DNA of 49,063 bases, taken from contig JAGXSO010000152.1 of the NCBI GenBank assembly GCA_018333775.1, positions 1 to 49,063 of the forward strand. Direction: 5' to 3'. The position numbers and the translations under genes are program-made. The notes beneath the pieces are model-generated. The model saw only the letters and a list, made by a program, of their open reading frames with translations, had not been told where the DNA came from and ran no database searches. This document shows positions 16,034-24,096 of the stretch, piece by piece (within the stretch, counting starts at the first letter, position 1; every line of letters begins with the position of its first letter). Source of the DNA: Truepera sp. (GTDB lineage Bacteria; Deinococcota; Deinococci; Deinococcales; Trueperaceae).

Positions 16034-19000
16034 CTAAAGTGCCTCATCGCTGATGAGCTTGTCAAGCTGATAGCTCGAGCGCCCCTCGATCTCCCTAAAC
16101 TGTTGCGCCAGAGTGCGCAGCGCCTCGCTCTCAGCCCCGGCCAGAGCCGCCGTCTGCACTAGCGCGGCGACTAGCTCGCGGTAGGCCTCGCGGTTAAACC
16201 AGCGGATCCCTTGGTGCTCGTTGACTAGCAGCAGTTTAGCTGCTAGGGGGTCGTCCAGGAACCGCTGCCAGAAGGCTGTTACGGCTTCGGCGGAATGGTT
16301 GGGCGAAGCCTTGGGGTCTTCCAGCAAAGGCTTAACATGGCGCCGGACTGCGGCGGGCAGCTCGGCGCGGCGCGCCGCCTCCTCAGCCGACATGCCGAGC
16401 CGCTCCAGCGCACGGCAGAGCGCCTGCACTAAGCGCCCTCTCTCGACCCAGCCCGGTGTGACGTCTTCGAGCTGGGAGAGCAGCTCCCCGGCCAGAAGCA
16501 CCGCGCAGCCGCTGGGCTCGAGCGTCAGATAGGGCTGTAGCGTCTCCTCACCGGCCAAACGCTCGAGCATAGCCGCGAGGCGCCCCCTGATCTTCTCAGT
16601 CAACACCTCGGCGTCACCCGTAAAGCCATAAGCCGCCGCCTTGTGCCAAAACCAGGCCAGTGCCTCCTCTAGCGGTGCCAGCACGCCGGCATCACCCTCG
16701 GCTAGCCCTTGCAGCAGCGAAACGGCAAACAGCCCGGCCCAGGCTTCATGCAGCGGCCGCAGCTTAAGGTCCGACAAGGCCAACTCAATACTCGGCACGC
16801 CGCGCCCGCCTAGCTCACGGTGGAGCTGCGCGTAGAGCCCATCAACATCGATAACCTCGCGCACCTCCCAGTAGACCTGATAGTCGAAAGCGCCAAGCTC
16901 TAGGTAGAGCCCCTGTTCGAACAGCTCGCGGTTGCGCCGCAGGTACTCCAGGCCGGACAGGTGCTCGCGCATGGTGCAAAAGCGCTCCTGGCCCCAACTT
17001 AGCCCTAGCCCCTCGGCCAGCAGCTTGGTCTGACTCCGCCCCAAGGCTTCGCCCGACAATAAGGCTTCGCCCGACAATGCAGCCTTGTATGGCAGCGACT
17101 GCCGGAGCCAGCCCCGCGCCGTCTCATACTTGTTGTTATAAACCACCAGCGAGGCCTGGCCCTGGTGCAGATTGGTGTAGGCAAAGACGTTTTCGTTGAC
17201 ATAGCCGTCCTGATAGAAGTCGTATAGCAAGAAGTTCTCGACCTCGGCAAACTGGCTGCGGCGCTTCAGTAGCGGCACAATCTCGCGCCGGTGTCGCTCG
17301 ATCAGCCACTGATTGGGCTCCTCGTCCCACTTGGCGCGGCGGTACTCCATGCCGTACTTCTCGTGATAGCCCTCCAGCTGGCCGTGACCGAACATGGGCA
17401 GCCCAGGCAGCGTAGCCATCATCACGCACACACCGAAGTACTTGCCGTTCTGGCCGAACTGCGCTACCGCTGTCTCCTCGTCGGGGTTGTTCATGAAGTT
17501 GACAAAGCGCTTTAAAATCTCCGGCTCGAACTCGATGATGTTCTTGATGGTCTGGCGGTACTTCTGATTCTCCTCGCGCTTCAGCATGTTCATAAAGGCG
17601 CTGTTGTAGACGCGGTGCATCCCCAGCGTCCGGACGAAGTAGCCCTCCAGCATCCAGAACGCCTCAGCTAACAGCAGCGTATCGGGCACCTCCGCTGCTA
17701 CGCGGTCCACTACCTCGCGCCAGAACTCGTTAGGCATCAGCGCCTCGAACGCCTCATGGGACATGCTGCCGTACTGAGCGCGCGAAGGGATAGCTCCGCC
17801 CTGCCCCGGCTCGGGGAACCAGAGCCGCTGGATATGCTGCTTGGCTAGCGTCATGGCGGCATCGAAGCGAATGATCGGGAACCGTCGGGCTACCGCCAAG
17901 ATGGTCTGGATTACCGCCTCGCGCACCTCGGCCTGGAGGTAGTTGAGCTGAGCGGTGTCGTTCCAGGGCATGCTGGTGCCGTCGTTGCCGTGGTAGATAT
18001 ACCTGGCTTCGCCGGAGCGGTCCACGCGCTTAAAGACCACCGCCGCGTCGCTTTTGTCGTAGTAGTGGTCTTCGATAAAGATGCCGACGCGCGGGTCGCT
18101 CGACAGGTCAGGGCCATTAAAGGTGTAGCCGGGATAAGGCGGGTGCGACAGTGACAAGAACCAGTCGGGGTGCTCGATGACCCAGCGCGAATCGATCCCC
18201 ATATGGTTGGGCACCATGTCCGAGGCCAGGCGGATGCCGCGCTGCCAGGCGCGCTCGCGCAGGTTCTCAAAGGCGCTCTCGCCGCCCAGGTCGTGGGCGA
18301 TGGTGTAGTCGTAGAGCGAATAGGCTGAGGCGACTGCGTCGGGGTTGCCCATTAAGTGCTTGATCCGCGCCGAGGCGGGGCTCCGCTCCCACAGGCCGAT
18401 CAGCCACAGGCCGCTAAAGCCGAACTCGGCCAGGCGATCGAGCTCCTCGTCGGGGATCTGATCGAGCCGGTGAATGGGACGCCGGTACTGCTTAGCGAGC
18501 TGCTCGAGCCAGACATAGGTACTTTTGGCGATCATCACCAGGCGCGGCATCCACGACTGGTCGGGGCTGAAGCGCTCGTAATGGTTGGGCGAAGCCTTCT
18601 CGACCGGGCCGCGGCGCAGCGGTCCACGCAAAGCGGCTTCGTCTAGCACTACCGTTTCGGGTTCACCGCCGACAAGGCCCCACTTCGCCTCCTCTTTGAA
18701 GATGTCCAGTGACTGCAGCAAGCGCACCATGAAGCGCTCGAAGCGCGCTCCCAATAAGGGCGTCCAGTAGGCGCGGATATACTCTAGCTGGCCCGCCAGT
18801 GTGGTCGGGCTATGAAGGGCGGGGGCGCGGAGCAGAGCAAAGACCGATGCGCCATTGGGGCCAAAGCCCGGTTCATAATCGAAAAAGCGCTTAAGCTCCT
18901 CGATAATCGCCAGATAAGCCGTGGTGTCGCGCAGCTTGTCGTCGTCGAACAGCTCGCGGTAGCGCTTGCAGGCCGGATTCTCGTTATCGAGCCAGAGTAT

Positions 19001-19480
19001 CAAGAGCTCTTCCAGCACGATCTGGCGATGGGGTACACCGGCGGTCTGGCCGGTTAAGTAGCTATCTAGCGTCTGTTCACCCCGAAAGACCGCTGCTGCC
19101 GGGAACTGCTCGGCGAACTGCTGCAAGGTTTCTAGCGGCTGCTCGCCGAGCGCCTGCTCAATGTGGCGATAGGCTTTAGCCAGCACTTCAGGGTTGACCT
19201 CTTCGCGATAGGCGTCAATTAGCAGGTGATAGAGCTCGTCCAGCAGCCCCAGCGCTGCCAGATCACCGGCGCTGACCGCGGCCTCCGGGTGGCGCACGGT
19301 GTTGATGGTATGGGCTAGCTCTTGCGCGGCGCGGTAGTCGGCAAAGAGCACGTTGCCGTAGGTGCCAAAGAGGGTGCTCGCAGCCTTATAGCGCTGCCTG
19401 GCGGCTAAAGTCATATGAAACTCGCGCTCCAGCGCCTGATTCGGCTTGAGGGGGTCGGTTAGTAGGCTGTACTCTGGCAT
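16034..19480 (-). CDS. Very large GH13 (alpha-amylase family) protein
   Basis: A 1148-residue cytoplasmic-looking protein. A (beta/alpha)8 GH13 domain covers about residues 330-760. The nucleophile is D540 in IRFDAAMTL, the acid/base is E606 in LLLAEAFW, and the third carboxylate is probably D667 in NNPDEET, an unusual form of the usual HD pair. DMVPNHMG matches GH13 region I. About 310 helical residues precede the catalytic domain and about 380 follow it. No signal peptide is seen. Substrate and reaction (hydrolase or transglycosylase on maltodextrin or trehalose-like sugars) cannot be read from sequence. Three short in-frame repeats of the AAGGCTTCGCCC family sit at residues 295-300, 801-812 and 1057-1062. 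Confidence 0.8.
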   Translation of the reverse strand: MPEYSLLTDPLKPNQALEREFHMTLAARQRYKAASTLFGTYGNVLFADYRAAQELAHTINTVRHPEAAVSAGDLAALGLLDELYHLLIDAYREEVNPEVLAKAYRHIEQALGEQPLETLQQFAEQFPAAAVFRGEQTLDSYLTGQTAGVPHRQIVLEELLILWLDNENPACKRYRELFDDDKLRDTTAYLAIIEELKRFFDYEPGFGPNGASVFALLRAPALHSPTTLAGQLEYIRAYWTPLLGARFERFMVRLLQSLDIFKEEAKWGLVGGEPETVVLDEAALRGPLRRGPVEKASPNHYERFSPDQSWMPRLVMIAKSTYVWLEQLAKQYRRPIHRLDQIPDEELDRLAEFGFSGLWLIGLWERSPASARIKHLMGNPDAVASAYSLYDYTIAHDLGGESAFENLRERAWQRGIRLASDMVPNHMGIDSRWVIEHPDWFLSLSHPPYPGYTFNGPDLSSDPRVGIFIEDHYYDKSDAAVVFKRVDRSGEARYIYHGNDGTSMPWNDTAQLNYLQAEVREAVIQTILAVARRFPIIRFDAAMTLAKQHIQRLWFPEPGQGGAIPSRAQYGSMSHEAFEALMPNEFWREVVDRVAAEVPDTLLLAEAFWMLEGYFVRTLGMHRVYNSAFMNMLKREENQKYRQTIKNIIEFEPEILKRFVNFMNNPDEETAVAQFGQNGKYFGVCVMMATLPGLPMFGHGQLEGYHEKYGMEYRRAKWDEEPNQWLIERHRREIVPLLKRRSQFAEVENFLLYDFYQDGYVNENVFAYTNLHQGQASLVVYNNKYETARGWLRQSLPYKAALSGEALLSGEALGRSQTKLLAEGLGLSWGQERFCTMREHLSGLEYLRRNRELFEQGLYLELGAFDYQVYWEVREVIDVDGLYAQLHRELGGRGVPSIELALSDLKLRPLHEAWAGLFAVSLLQGLAEGDAGVLAPLEEALAWFWHKAAAYGFTGDAEVLTEKIRGRLAAMLERLAGEETLQPYLTLEPSGCAVLLAGELLSQLEDVTPGWVERGRLVQALCRALERLGMSAEEAARRAELPAAVRRHVKPLLEDPKASPNHSAEAVTAFWQRFLDDPLAAKLLLVNEHQGIRWFNREAYRELVAALVQTAALAGAESEALRTLAQQFREIEGRSSYQLDKLISDEAL
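16295..16312 (-). repeat. A-family 18-bp repeat in the GH13 gene
   Basis: AAGGCTTCGCCCAACCAT on the minus strand, encoding KASPNH at residues 1057-1062 in frame. It is identical to the copy at 18581-18598. Confidence 0.7.
17043..17078 (-). repeat. Tandem pair of A-family 18-bp repeats in the GH13 gene
   Basis: Two perfect adjacent copies of AAGGCTTCGCCCGACAAT (plus-strand reading). On the coding strand they add LSGEAL twice at about residues 801-812. The tandem state suggests duplication in units of 18 nt that keep frame. Confidence 0.8.
18581..18598 (-). repeat. A-family 18-bp repeat in the GH13 gene
   Basis: Identical to the copy at 16295-16312; encodes KASPNH at residues 295-300, in a linker just before the GH13 domain. 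Confidence 0.7.
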
Positions 19481-19570
19481 GGCAGCTCCTTGCCCAAGGC
19501 AGGCTGGGGGTTTTGGTCAGCTTACCATGTACCTTAGCCGAGTCGCCGTTTTAATCCTGCGCCATACATC

Positions 19571-19590
19571 ATTACATTACATTACATTAC
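19571..19590. repeat. ATTAC microsatellite
   Basis: Four perfect tandem ATTAC units, with partial copies on each side. It lies about 90 bp upstream of the GH13 start and could vary in length by slippage. Confidence 0.8.
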
Positions 19591-19629
19591 ATCACTCCCC
19601 TTACGCAGGCACCGTGCTGTAGGCCCTTT

Positions 19630-19736
19630 TTGTCATTGCGAGGAGCGACAAAGGAGCGACGTGGCAATCTCGGTTTGTGTGCAGCACGCGCATCTAGAGA
19701 TTGCTTCACTACGCTTCGCTCCGTTCGCAATGACAA
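19630..19736. mobile_element. Palindromic MITE-like element
   Basis: Ends are the perfect inverted repeat TTGTCATTGCGA (19630-19641) and TCGCAATGACAA (19725-19736). Inside it GCAATCTC (19664-19671) and GAGATTGC (19697-19704) also pair. This resembles a class of intergenic repeat with TGTCATTGCGAG ends that I know from many unrelated bacteria. It has no coding capacity, so it would need a transposase elsewhere. Confidence 0.75.
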
Positions 19737-19788
19737 CGTGTGTAAGGTGAGTACATCATTCAAATACGCCATCTGTTAGGCTACAGCT

Positions 19789-20550
19789 ATGCGCATGCGC
19801 CTAATTCCGCTTGTGCTGCTGGCGCTGCTCATCGCCTGCGGTGAGGTCAGTACGCCAGGGACTCCGCTCGAGCTGCGCGCTACCCGCTTTGACACTGCCT
19901 ACCTTAGCGAGCCTTACAGCGTCACCATTCAGGTCGCCGGCGGACTATCGCCGTATCGCTACGCGCTCAAAGACGGGGAGCTACCGCCCGGACTAAGCCT
20001 GCAAGGCGGCACGGTGCGCGGCATCCCCACGCAAGTTGGGAGTTATACCTTTACCATTGAGATCTTTGATGCCAATCTGTCCCGAACCTTTCGCGAGTTC
20101 ACCATCCAGGTCACCGAGCCGCCCCCGGCCGCGCTGGTCTTAAACGTGCCGCTCACTGAAATGCGCCAACCCTTTACCCTGCGCGTTCGGGTGGCCCAGG
20201 CTCGTCAGTTGCAAGCTTTGCGCACCCTCTTGAGTTTTGACCCTAACCGCTTCAGCCTGATTCCGGACAGTATCCGGCCCATCCGCCATGACTTAGCGCT
20301 GTTCTGGCAGCTCGAGGGGGGTAACCTGCATGTCGATATAGCCGTGTTGGGCGGCAGCTTAAACGGTGAGCACGGCGTCTTTGAGCTCTCCTTTGAGCCA
20401 CTTGCACCCAGCACCATGGAGCTGACCGCCCGGACCGAGTTCCTCTCGCAAGGGGGCAGGCACGCCTTCAGCCAGCTCCGCGAGGGGATTCCTGCGGCTA
20501 GATTGGTTGGTGAGCCCACCGAACCTGAGCAGGAGCGCATCCAGCCATGA
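19789..20550 (+). CDS. Lipoprotein with Ig-like and cohesin-like domains
   Basis: A 253-residue surface lipoprotein. The lipobox is LIAC with Cys17. Residues 37-108 fit a putative-Ig (He_PIG) domain: LSPYRYALKDGELPPGLSLQ, then GTVRGIPTQVGSYTFTIE, the classic x-LPPGLSL and G-x-P-x-x-x-G pattern. Residues 115-235 fit a cohesin-like beta-sandwich: paired strands PFTLRVRVAQARQLQALRTLLSFDPNRFSL, then IAVLGG, then GVFELSFEPL. In cellulosome and other systems cohesins bind dockerins, and the third gene of this cassette carries a dockerin. A TAGGCT box 6 nt before the ATG suggests a leaderless message. The stop overlaps the next ATG. Confidence 0.75.
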   Translation: MRMRLIPLVLLALLIACGEVSTPGTPLELRATRFDTAYLSEPYSVTIQVAGGLSPYRYALKDGELPPGLSLQGGTVRGIPTQVGSYTFTIEIFDANLSRTFREFTIQVTEPPPAALVLNVPLTEMRQPFTLRVRVAQARQLQALRTLLSFDPNRFSLIPDSIRPIRHDLALFWQLEGGNLHVDIAVLGGSLNGEHGVFELSFEPLAPSTMELTARTEFLSQGGRHAFSQLREGIPAARLVGEPTEPEQERIQP

Positions 20551-21056
20551 GGCAACTTAGCTTACTGCTGGCGGTACTCAGCCTCTCCTGGGCGCTAGCT
20601 ACCACTTTCACCGCCCTCACTCTTGAGGAGCTGACACAGCAAGCCGACCTGGCCGTATTCGGGGTGGTCGAGAACGTCGCCGTAGAGGCCCGTGACGGCG
20701 AGCCCTGGACGGTGGTGACCCTGACGGTAACCCGCCCGCTAGCTGGAGAGCTCGGCGAGAGCCTTAGCCTAGCCTTTTACGGCGGTGTGCTAGAGACGGG
20801 CCTTAGTGTCAGCGTGGTGGGGATGCCCAGCTTTACCGTCGGCGCTGAGGTGTTGCTGTTGGCCTACGATGCCCCCTATTACTCGCCCATTGTCGGCTTC
20901 AACCAGGGGCTGTGGCGCCTCACTGAACTTGGTTTTGTGGACGCTCAGGAGCGCCTGCTCAGCCTCAACGAGGCGGGTGCGCTGACGCTAGACGGCGAGG
21001 GTGGCGATACCGAGGCGATTCTAACGGCGCTTTCACAACTGCTGGAGAACCGATGA
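20547..21056 (+). CDS. Exported protein of unknown function, middle gene of the cohesin-dockerin cassette
   Basis: A 169-residue protein with a Sec signal peptide (about residues 1-18, SLSWALA). The mature part is beta-rich: LTLEELTQQADLAVFGVVENV, then TVVTLTVTRPLAGELGE, and a GMPSFTVGAEVLLLAY segment. I recall similar small proteins next to matrixin-like genes in other bacteria, but I cannot name a family with certainty. It starts inside the stop of the lipoprotein (ATGA) and its own stop overlaps the next ATG, so all three proteins are made together. It could be a structural or chaperone partner in an envelope assembly. Confidence 0.65.
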   Translation: MRQLSLLLAVLSLSWALATTFTALTLEELTQQADLAVFGVVENVAVEARDGEPWTVVTLTVTRPLAGELGESLSLAFYGGVLETGLSVSVVGMPSFTVGAEVLLLAYDAPYYSPIVGFNQGLWRLTELGFVDAQERLLSLNEAGALTLDGEGGDTEAILTALSQLLENR

Positions 21057-21748
21057 GATACTGGCCGGTTATCCTCCTGCTGGTTAGTAGTGCTCTAGCG
21101 CTTACCTATCGCGTCGACCCCCGCGGCGGCCCGCTCGACTTAGAGGAACGGGTAGCCGGCGCCTTGGCCGCCTGGGCGGGCGCGGAAGGGGTAGAGGTAA
21201 CGGCGAGGCCGACACAAGACGCCGCTACCGTAATCGGCTACGGCAGCGCCACCGCCTTCGGGCCTGACACCCACTCGCTGACCGTAGCGCGGACCGAGGC
21301 CGGACGGCGCGCGCTCGAAGTCCGCCTCAATCCGGCCAGTCCCTTCAGAGAGCGCGCTCTGCTGCACGAGGTCGGTGTCTTGCTAGGGCTATCGCCGAGC
21401 GACCGTGGGATCATGAACCCGCGCTTTACCCACGATACGCCCAGCGCGCCGACCGCCGATGACTTAAACGCCCTGCGGGCGCAGCGAGAGGTGGTTCCGG
21501 AAGATGTCAACCGCGACGGGGTGGTGGATTTTTACGACCTGTGGCTGTTGGCGCAGAGCTTTGGGCGCAGCGGGGTGAACCTCCCGGCGGACATCAACCG
21601 CGACGGAGTAGTAGACCGCGCCGACCTAGCGCTTTTGCAAGCCGCTTATATCTTTGCTGCACCGGCGGAGACGCCGCCGGCCACGCTAGCGCGCCCACCG
21701 CAGACCGCACCGCCGGCAGCGCTGCCCGAAGGCGAGGAGGCACCGTGA
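21053..21748 (+). CDS. Exported dockerin protein on an inactive matrixin-like domain
   Basis: A 231-residue exported protein (signal peptide 1-17). The central domain has a metzincin-like helix H105-E-V-G-V-L-L-G-L-S-P and a GIMNP Met-turn, but the second and third zinc histidines are V109 and P115, so zinc catalysis is unlikely. Residues 151-163 (DVNRDGVVDFYDL) and 180-192 (DINRDGVVDRADL) are two calcium-binding dockerin type I repeats with all Asp/Asn ligands. A Pro/Ala-rich tail follows. A dockerin two genes downstream of a cohesin-like lipoprotein suggests that it docks to the cell surface. It is coupled to the gene before by an ATGA overlap and ends 3 bp from the convergent dehydratase. 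Confidence 0.8.
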   Translation: MRYWPVILLLVSSALALTYRVDPRGGPLDLEERVAGALAAWAGAEGVEVTARPTQDAATVIGYGSATAFGPDTHSLTVARTEAGRRALEVRLNPASPFRERALLHEVGVLLGLSPSDRGIMNPRFTHDTPSAPTADDLNALRAQREVVPEDVNRDGVVDFYDLWLLAQSFGRSGVNLPADINRDGVVDRADLALLQAAYIFAAPAETPPATLARPPQTAPPAALPEGEEAP

Positions 21749-21751
21749 GAG

Positions 21752-22030
21752 CTACCCTAGCAAGGCGTCGATCTTTTGAGCCAGCGCGAAGTCGCGCGCC
21801 GTGATGCCGCCGGTATCGTGGGTAGTCAGGTCGATGACGACGCGGTTATAACTGTTATACAGCTCGGGGTGGTGGTTTAGCTTCTCAGCCCACAGCGCCA
21901 CCTGGCTGATAAAGCCGAAGGCCGAAATGAAAGACGGGAACTTGATGGCGCGGTGCAGCTTGCCGCCTTCCAGCGACCAGGCTGGATGGGCCGCAAGGCG
22001 GGTGCGGATCTCGTCATCGGTCAGTTTCAT
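21752..22030 (-). CDS. phhB: Pterin-4a-carbinolamine dehydratase
   Basis: A 92-residue PCD/DCoH-family enzyme that dehydrates 4a-hydroxytetrahydropterin, regenerating pterin cofactor for aromatic amino acid hydroxylases; in bacteria without such hydroxylases it may serve molybdopterin or other pterin metabolism. The motif is complete: H53-H54-P55, then Y60/Y61, then H71, then D72 in a [20 protein letters not shown] layout. The GGAGGAGG-like ribosome site lies just upstream of the ATG. The gene follows RNase J on the same strand after about 55 bp, so it may be cotranscribed. Confidence 0.93.
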   Translation of the reverse strand: MKLTDDEIRTRLAAHPAWSLEGGKLHRAIKFPSFISAFGFISQVALWAEKLNHHPELYNSYNRVVIDLTTHDTGGITARDFALAQKIDALLG

Positions 22031-22084
22031 AGTTTCATGCCTCCTCCTACCTCGTTAATCAGGCAGACACGCCCCCGCATAACG

Positions 22085-23773
22085 CTAATGCTCGAGCACG
22101 GTCGGGATGATCAGCGGGCTACGGCCGGTGGTCTTGCGCAGGTAGCGGCGCACCGGATAGAAGATGTCGTCGCGGATATCGCTGAGGTTGCGCTTTTCCC
22201 GCACGCCGCGCTTAACGCTCTCCAAAACCATCCGCTCGATCTCAGCATGTACGTCCTGGTGGTTGTGCATCACGCCGCGACTGATGACTTCCACACTGGG
22301 GTGCTGTCCGGCGATAGCCATAATGATCACCACCCCCTCTTCAGCTAACGTCTGCCGGTCGCGGATGATCGGCTCGGTCACCTCGTCACCGGTGCGGCCT
22401 AGCCCGTCGAGATAGACCACCCCAGCCGGGACCTGCCCGACGCGCTTCATCTCGTTGCGGCTGAGCTGGATGACATCGCCATTAACCGCCACCAGGCTGC
22501 ACTGCGGCGGCGCCACCATCCCCTCAGCCAGCTTGATGTGGTTGATCTGGTGGCGCGGCTCGCCGTGGAAGGGGAGGAAAAACTTCGGGCGGGTTAAGTC
22601 CAAGATCAGCTTCAGCTCCTCATGGCTGGCGTGGCCCGAGGTATGCACTAGGTAAGTAGGCGGGTAGTAGACATTCACGCCACGCGAGTAGAGCTGATTG
22701 ATAACGCGCCCCACGTACTCTTCGTTGCCGGGGATAGGGCTAGATGAGATGATCACGGTATCGCCGGGCTTGAGCTTGATCTTGGCATGGGTGCCTGCTG
22801 CTAAACGCGACAGCGCGGACATCGGCTGACCCTGCGAGCCGGTGCATAAGAACAGCACCTTGTCGTCGGCTAAGCTTTCCATATCGTCGCTGGCCACTAG
22901 CGGCTGCTTAATAGCGAGGTAGCCAAGCTCATGGGCAATCTCGGTGGTCTTGATCATCGAGCGGCCCTCCACCACTACCCGCCGGTCGTGTGCTTCGGCT
23001 ACCCAGATGACGTTCTGCAGACGATGGATGTGTGAGCTAAAGGTGGTTACGATCACCCGCCCGCGGGTTTTGGCGACAATCTGCTCGATCGCCGCTTTGA
23101 CGTCCCGCTCACTGGGAGTGTAGCCGGGCCGCTCGGCGTTGGTGGAGTCTGAGAGCAGCGCCAGTACCCCTTCTTGGCCTGCCTGAGCAAGCTTGTGCAG
23201 GTGGCTGGTCTTGCCGTCGGCGGGATGGTAATCGAGCTTGAAGTCGCCTGAATGGACGATCCTTCCGATCGGGGTGTGGATGATCAGCCCCGAGTTATCG
23301 GGGATGGAGTGGGTCATGCGAAAAAAGTCAACGGTAAAGAACTTGCTGAGTTTGATCCGGTCGTCCGGCGAGACTTCGCGTAGGTCTACGTCCTGCTCGG
23401 TGAGCTTGAACTCCTCGAACTTGCTGCGCAACATCCCCAGGGTGAGCTTGGCGCCGTACATGGGGATCTTGGGCAGCAGTTTGATCATGTGCGGTAGCCC
23501 ACCGATGTGGTCTTCGTGGCCGTGTGTGAGCACCCAGCCGACGATGCGGTGGGCCTGTTCTATCACCCAGTCGATCTTGGGCACCAGGATATCGACGCCC
23601 AACATGTCGCTGTTGGGAAAAGCGAGACCGCCGTCGACCAGCATGATCTCGTCTTCGTACTCGAAAGCAAACATGTTCTTGCCGATTTCGCCCATTCCCC
23701 CTAAGGGGATGAACTTGAGGTGCTTCTCGGCTCCGCCGTTAGGCGGCGCCGGTTGCCGATGTGATTTTGCCAT
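22085..23773 (-). CDS. rnj: Ribonuclease J
   Basis: A 562-residue metallo-beta-lactamase/beta-CASP RNase with 5'-exonuclease and endonuclease activity, used for mRNA turnover and rRNA maturation in bacteria without RNase E-type decay. The zinc motif is H84-G-H-E-D-H89, and GDFKLD, TFSSHIHRL and HTSGHAS (beta-CASP motifs) follow. The C-terminal domain (from about 450) is kept. The start ATG follows GGGAGG. In many bacteria RNase J works with PNPase, and here pnp and rpsO lie just upstream on the same strand, so decay enzymes cluster together. Confidence 0.95.
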   Translation of the reverse strand: MAKSHRQPAPPNGGAEKHLKFIPLGGMGEIGKNMFAFEYEDEIMLVDGGLAFPNSDMLGVDILVPKIDWVIEQAHRIVGWVLTHGHEDHIGGLPHMIKLLPKIPMYGAKLTLGMLRSKFEEFKLTEQDVDLREVSPDDRIKLSKFFTVDFFRMTHSIPDNSGLIIHTPIGRIVHSGDFKLDYHPADGKTSHLHKLAQAGQEGVLALLSDSTNAERPGYTPSERDVKAAIEQIVAKTRGRVIVTTFSSHIHRLQNVIWVAEAHDRRVVVEGRSMIKTTEIAHELGYLAIKQPLVASDDMESLADDKVLFLCTGSQGQPMSALSRLAAGTHAKIKLKPGDTVIISSSPIPGNEEYVGRVINQLYSRGVNVYYPPTYLVHTSGHASHEELKLILDLTRPKFFLPFHGEPRHQINHIKLAEGMVAPPQCSLVAVNGDVIQLSRNEMKRVGQVPAGVVYLDGLGRTGDEVTEPIIRDRQTLAEEGVVIIMAIAGQHPSVEVISRGVMHNHQDVHAEIERMVLESVKRGVREKRNLSDIRDDIFYPVRRYLRKTTGRSPLIIPTVLEH

Positions 23774-24096
23774 AAGCCTCCCATTGTCCCTAGTTCATGC
23801 CGCTGGGACCAGCGGCCATGCTTTACAGTCTACCCCTGGTACCTGGCGGGGTTGGTGTCCTATTAGCTACCCGTTCGGATAGGCAGAGATAAAGTTGAGG
23901 AAAGAGTAGCCAGGATCTGCCCTGAGCGATAGCGAAGGAAAGAGAAAAGAGTGGGTAGTAGGGGTCCCACAACCCACTGGCTACTGCCCCCGATAAGCTC
24001 GGGACAGTGTCCCAGGTAGTGCTTATTTCTCACTCCTCTTTGCGTGCTTCTCGCTGCTGACAGGCTGATTAGCGCGAGTAGGCTACCAGCAGATCA
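23774..24096. other. 323-bp intergenic region rich in palindromic repeats
   Basis: Between pnp and rnj on the same strand. It contains the C-family repeat CCCTGAGCGATAGCGAAGG (23920-23938), a stretch around 23952-23988 in which GGGTAGTAG pairs with CTACTGCCC, and GGGACA-G-TGTCCC at 24001-24013. I see no gene. Transcripts of pnp would run into these hairpins, which could process or end the message before rnj. Confidence 0.55.

Larger units (their letters stand above)
19481..19788. other. 308-bp intergenic region with two repeats and a leaderless promoter
   Basis: The region between the divergent GH13 gene and the cohesin-like cassette holds an (ATTAC)4 microsatellite at 19571-19590, a 107-bp palindromic element at 19630-19736, and a TAGGCT box at 19777-19782, 6 nt before the ATG at 19789. 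I see no gene or structured RNA in the rest. Confidence 0.6.

Noticed and set aside
17043..17078. CRISPR-like or assembly artefact for the tandem 18-bp repeat
   Set aside because: Only two units and no spacers, and the same unit occurs singly elsewhere in frame, so it is a real dispersed repeat.
19571..19590. ATTAC repeats as part of a promoter for the GH13 gene
   Set aside because: No minus-10 or minus-35 pairs fit it. I keep it only as a microsatellite.
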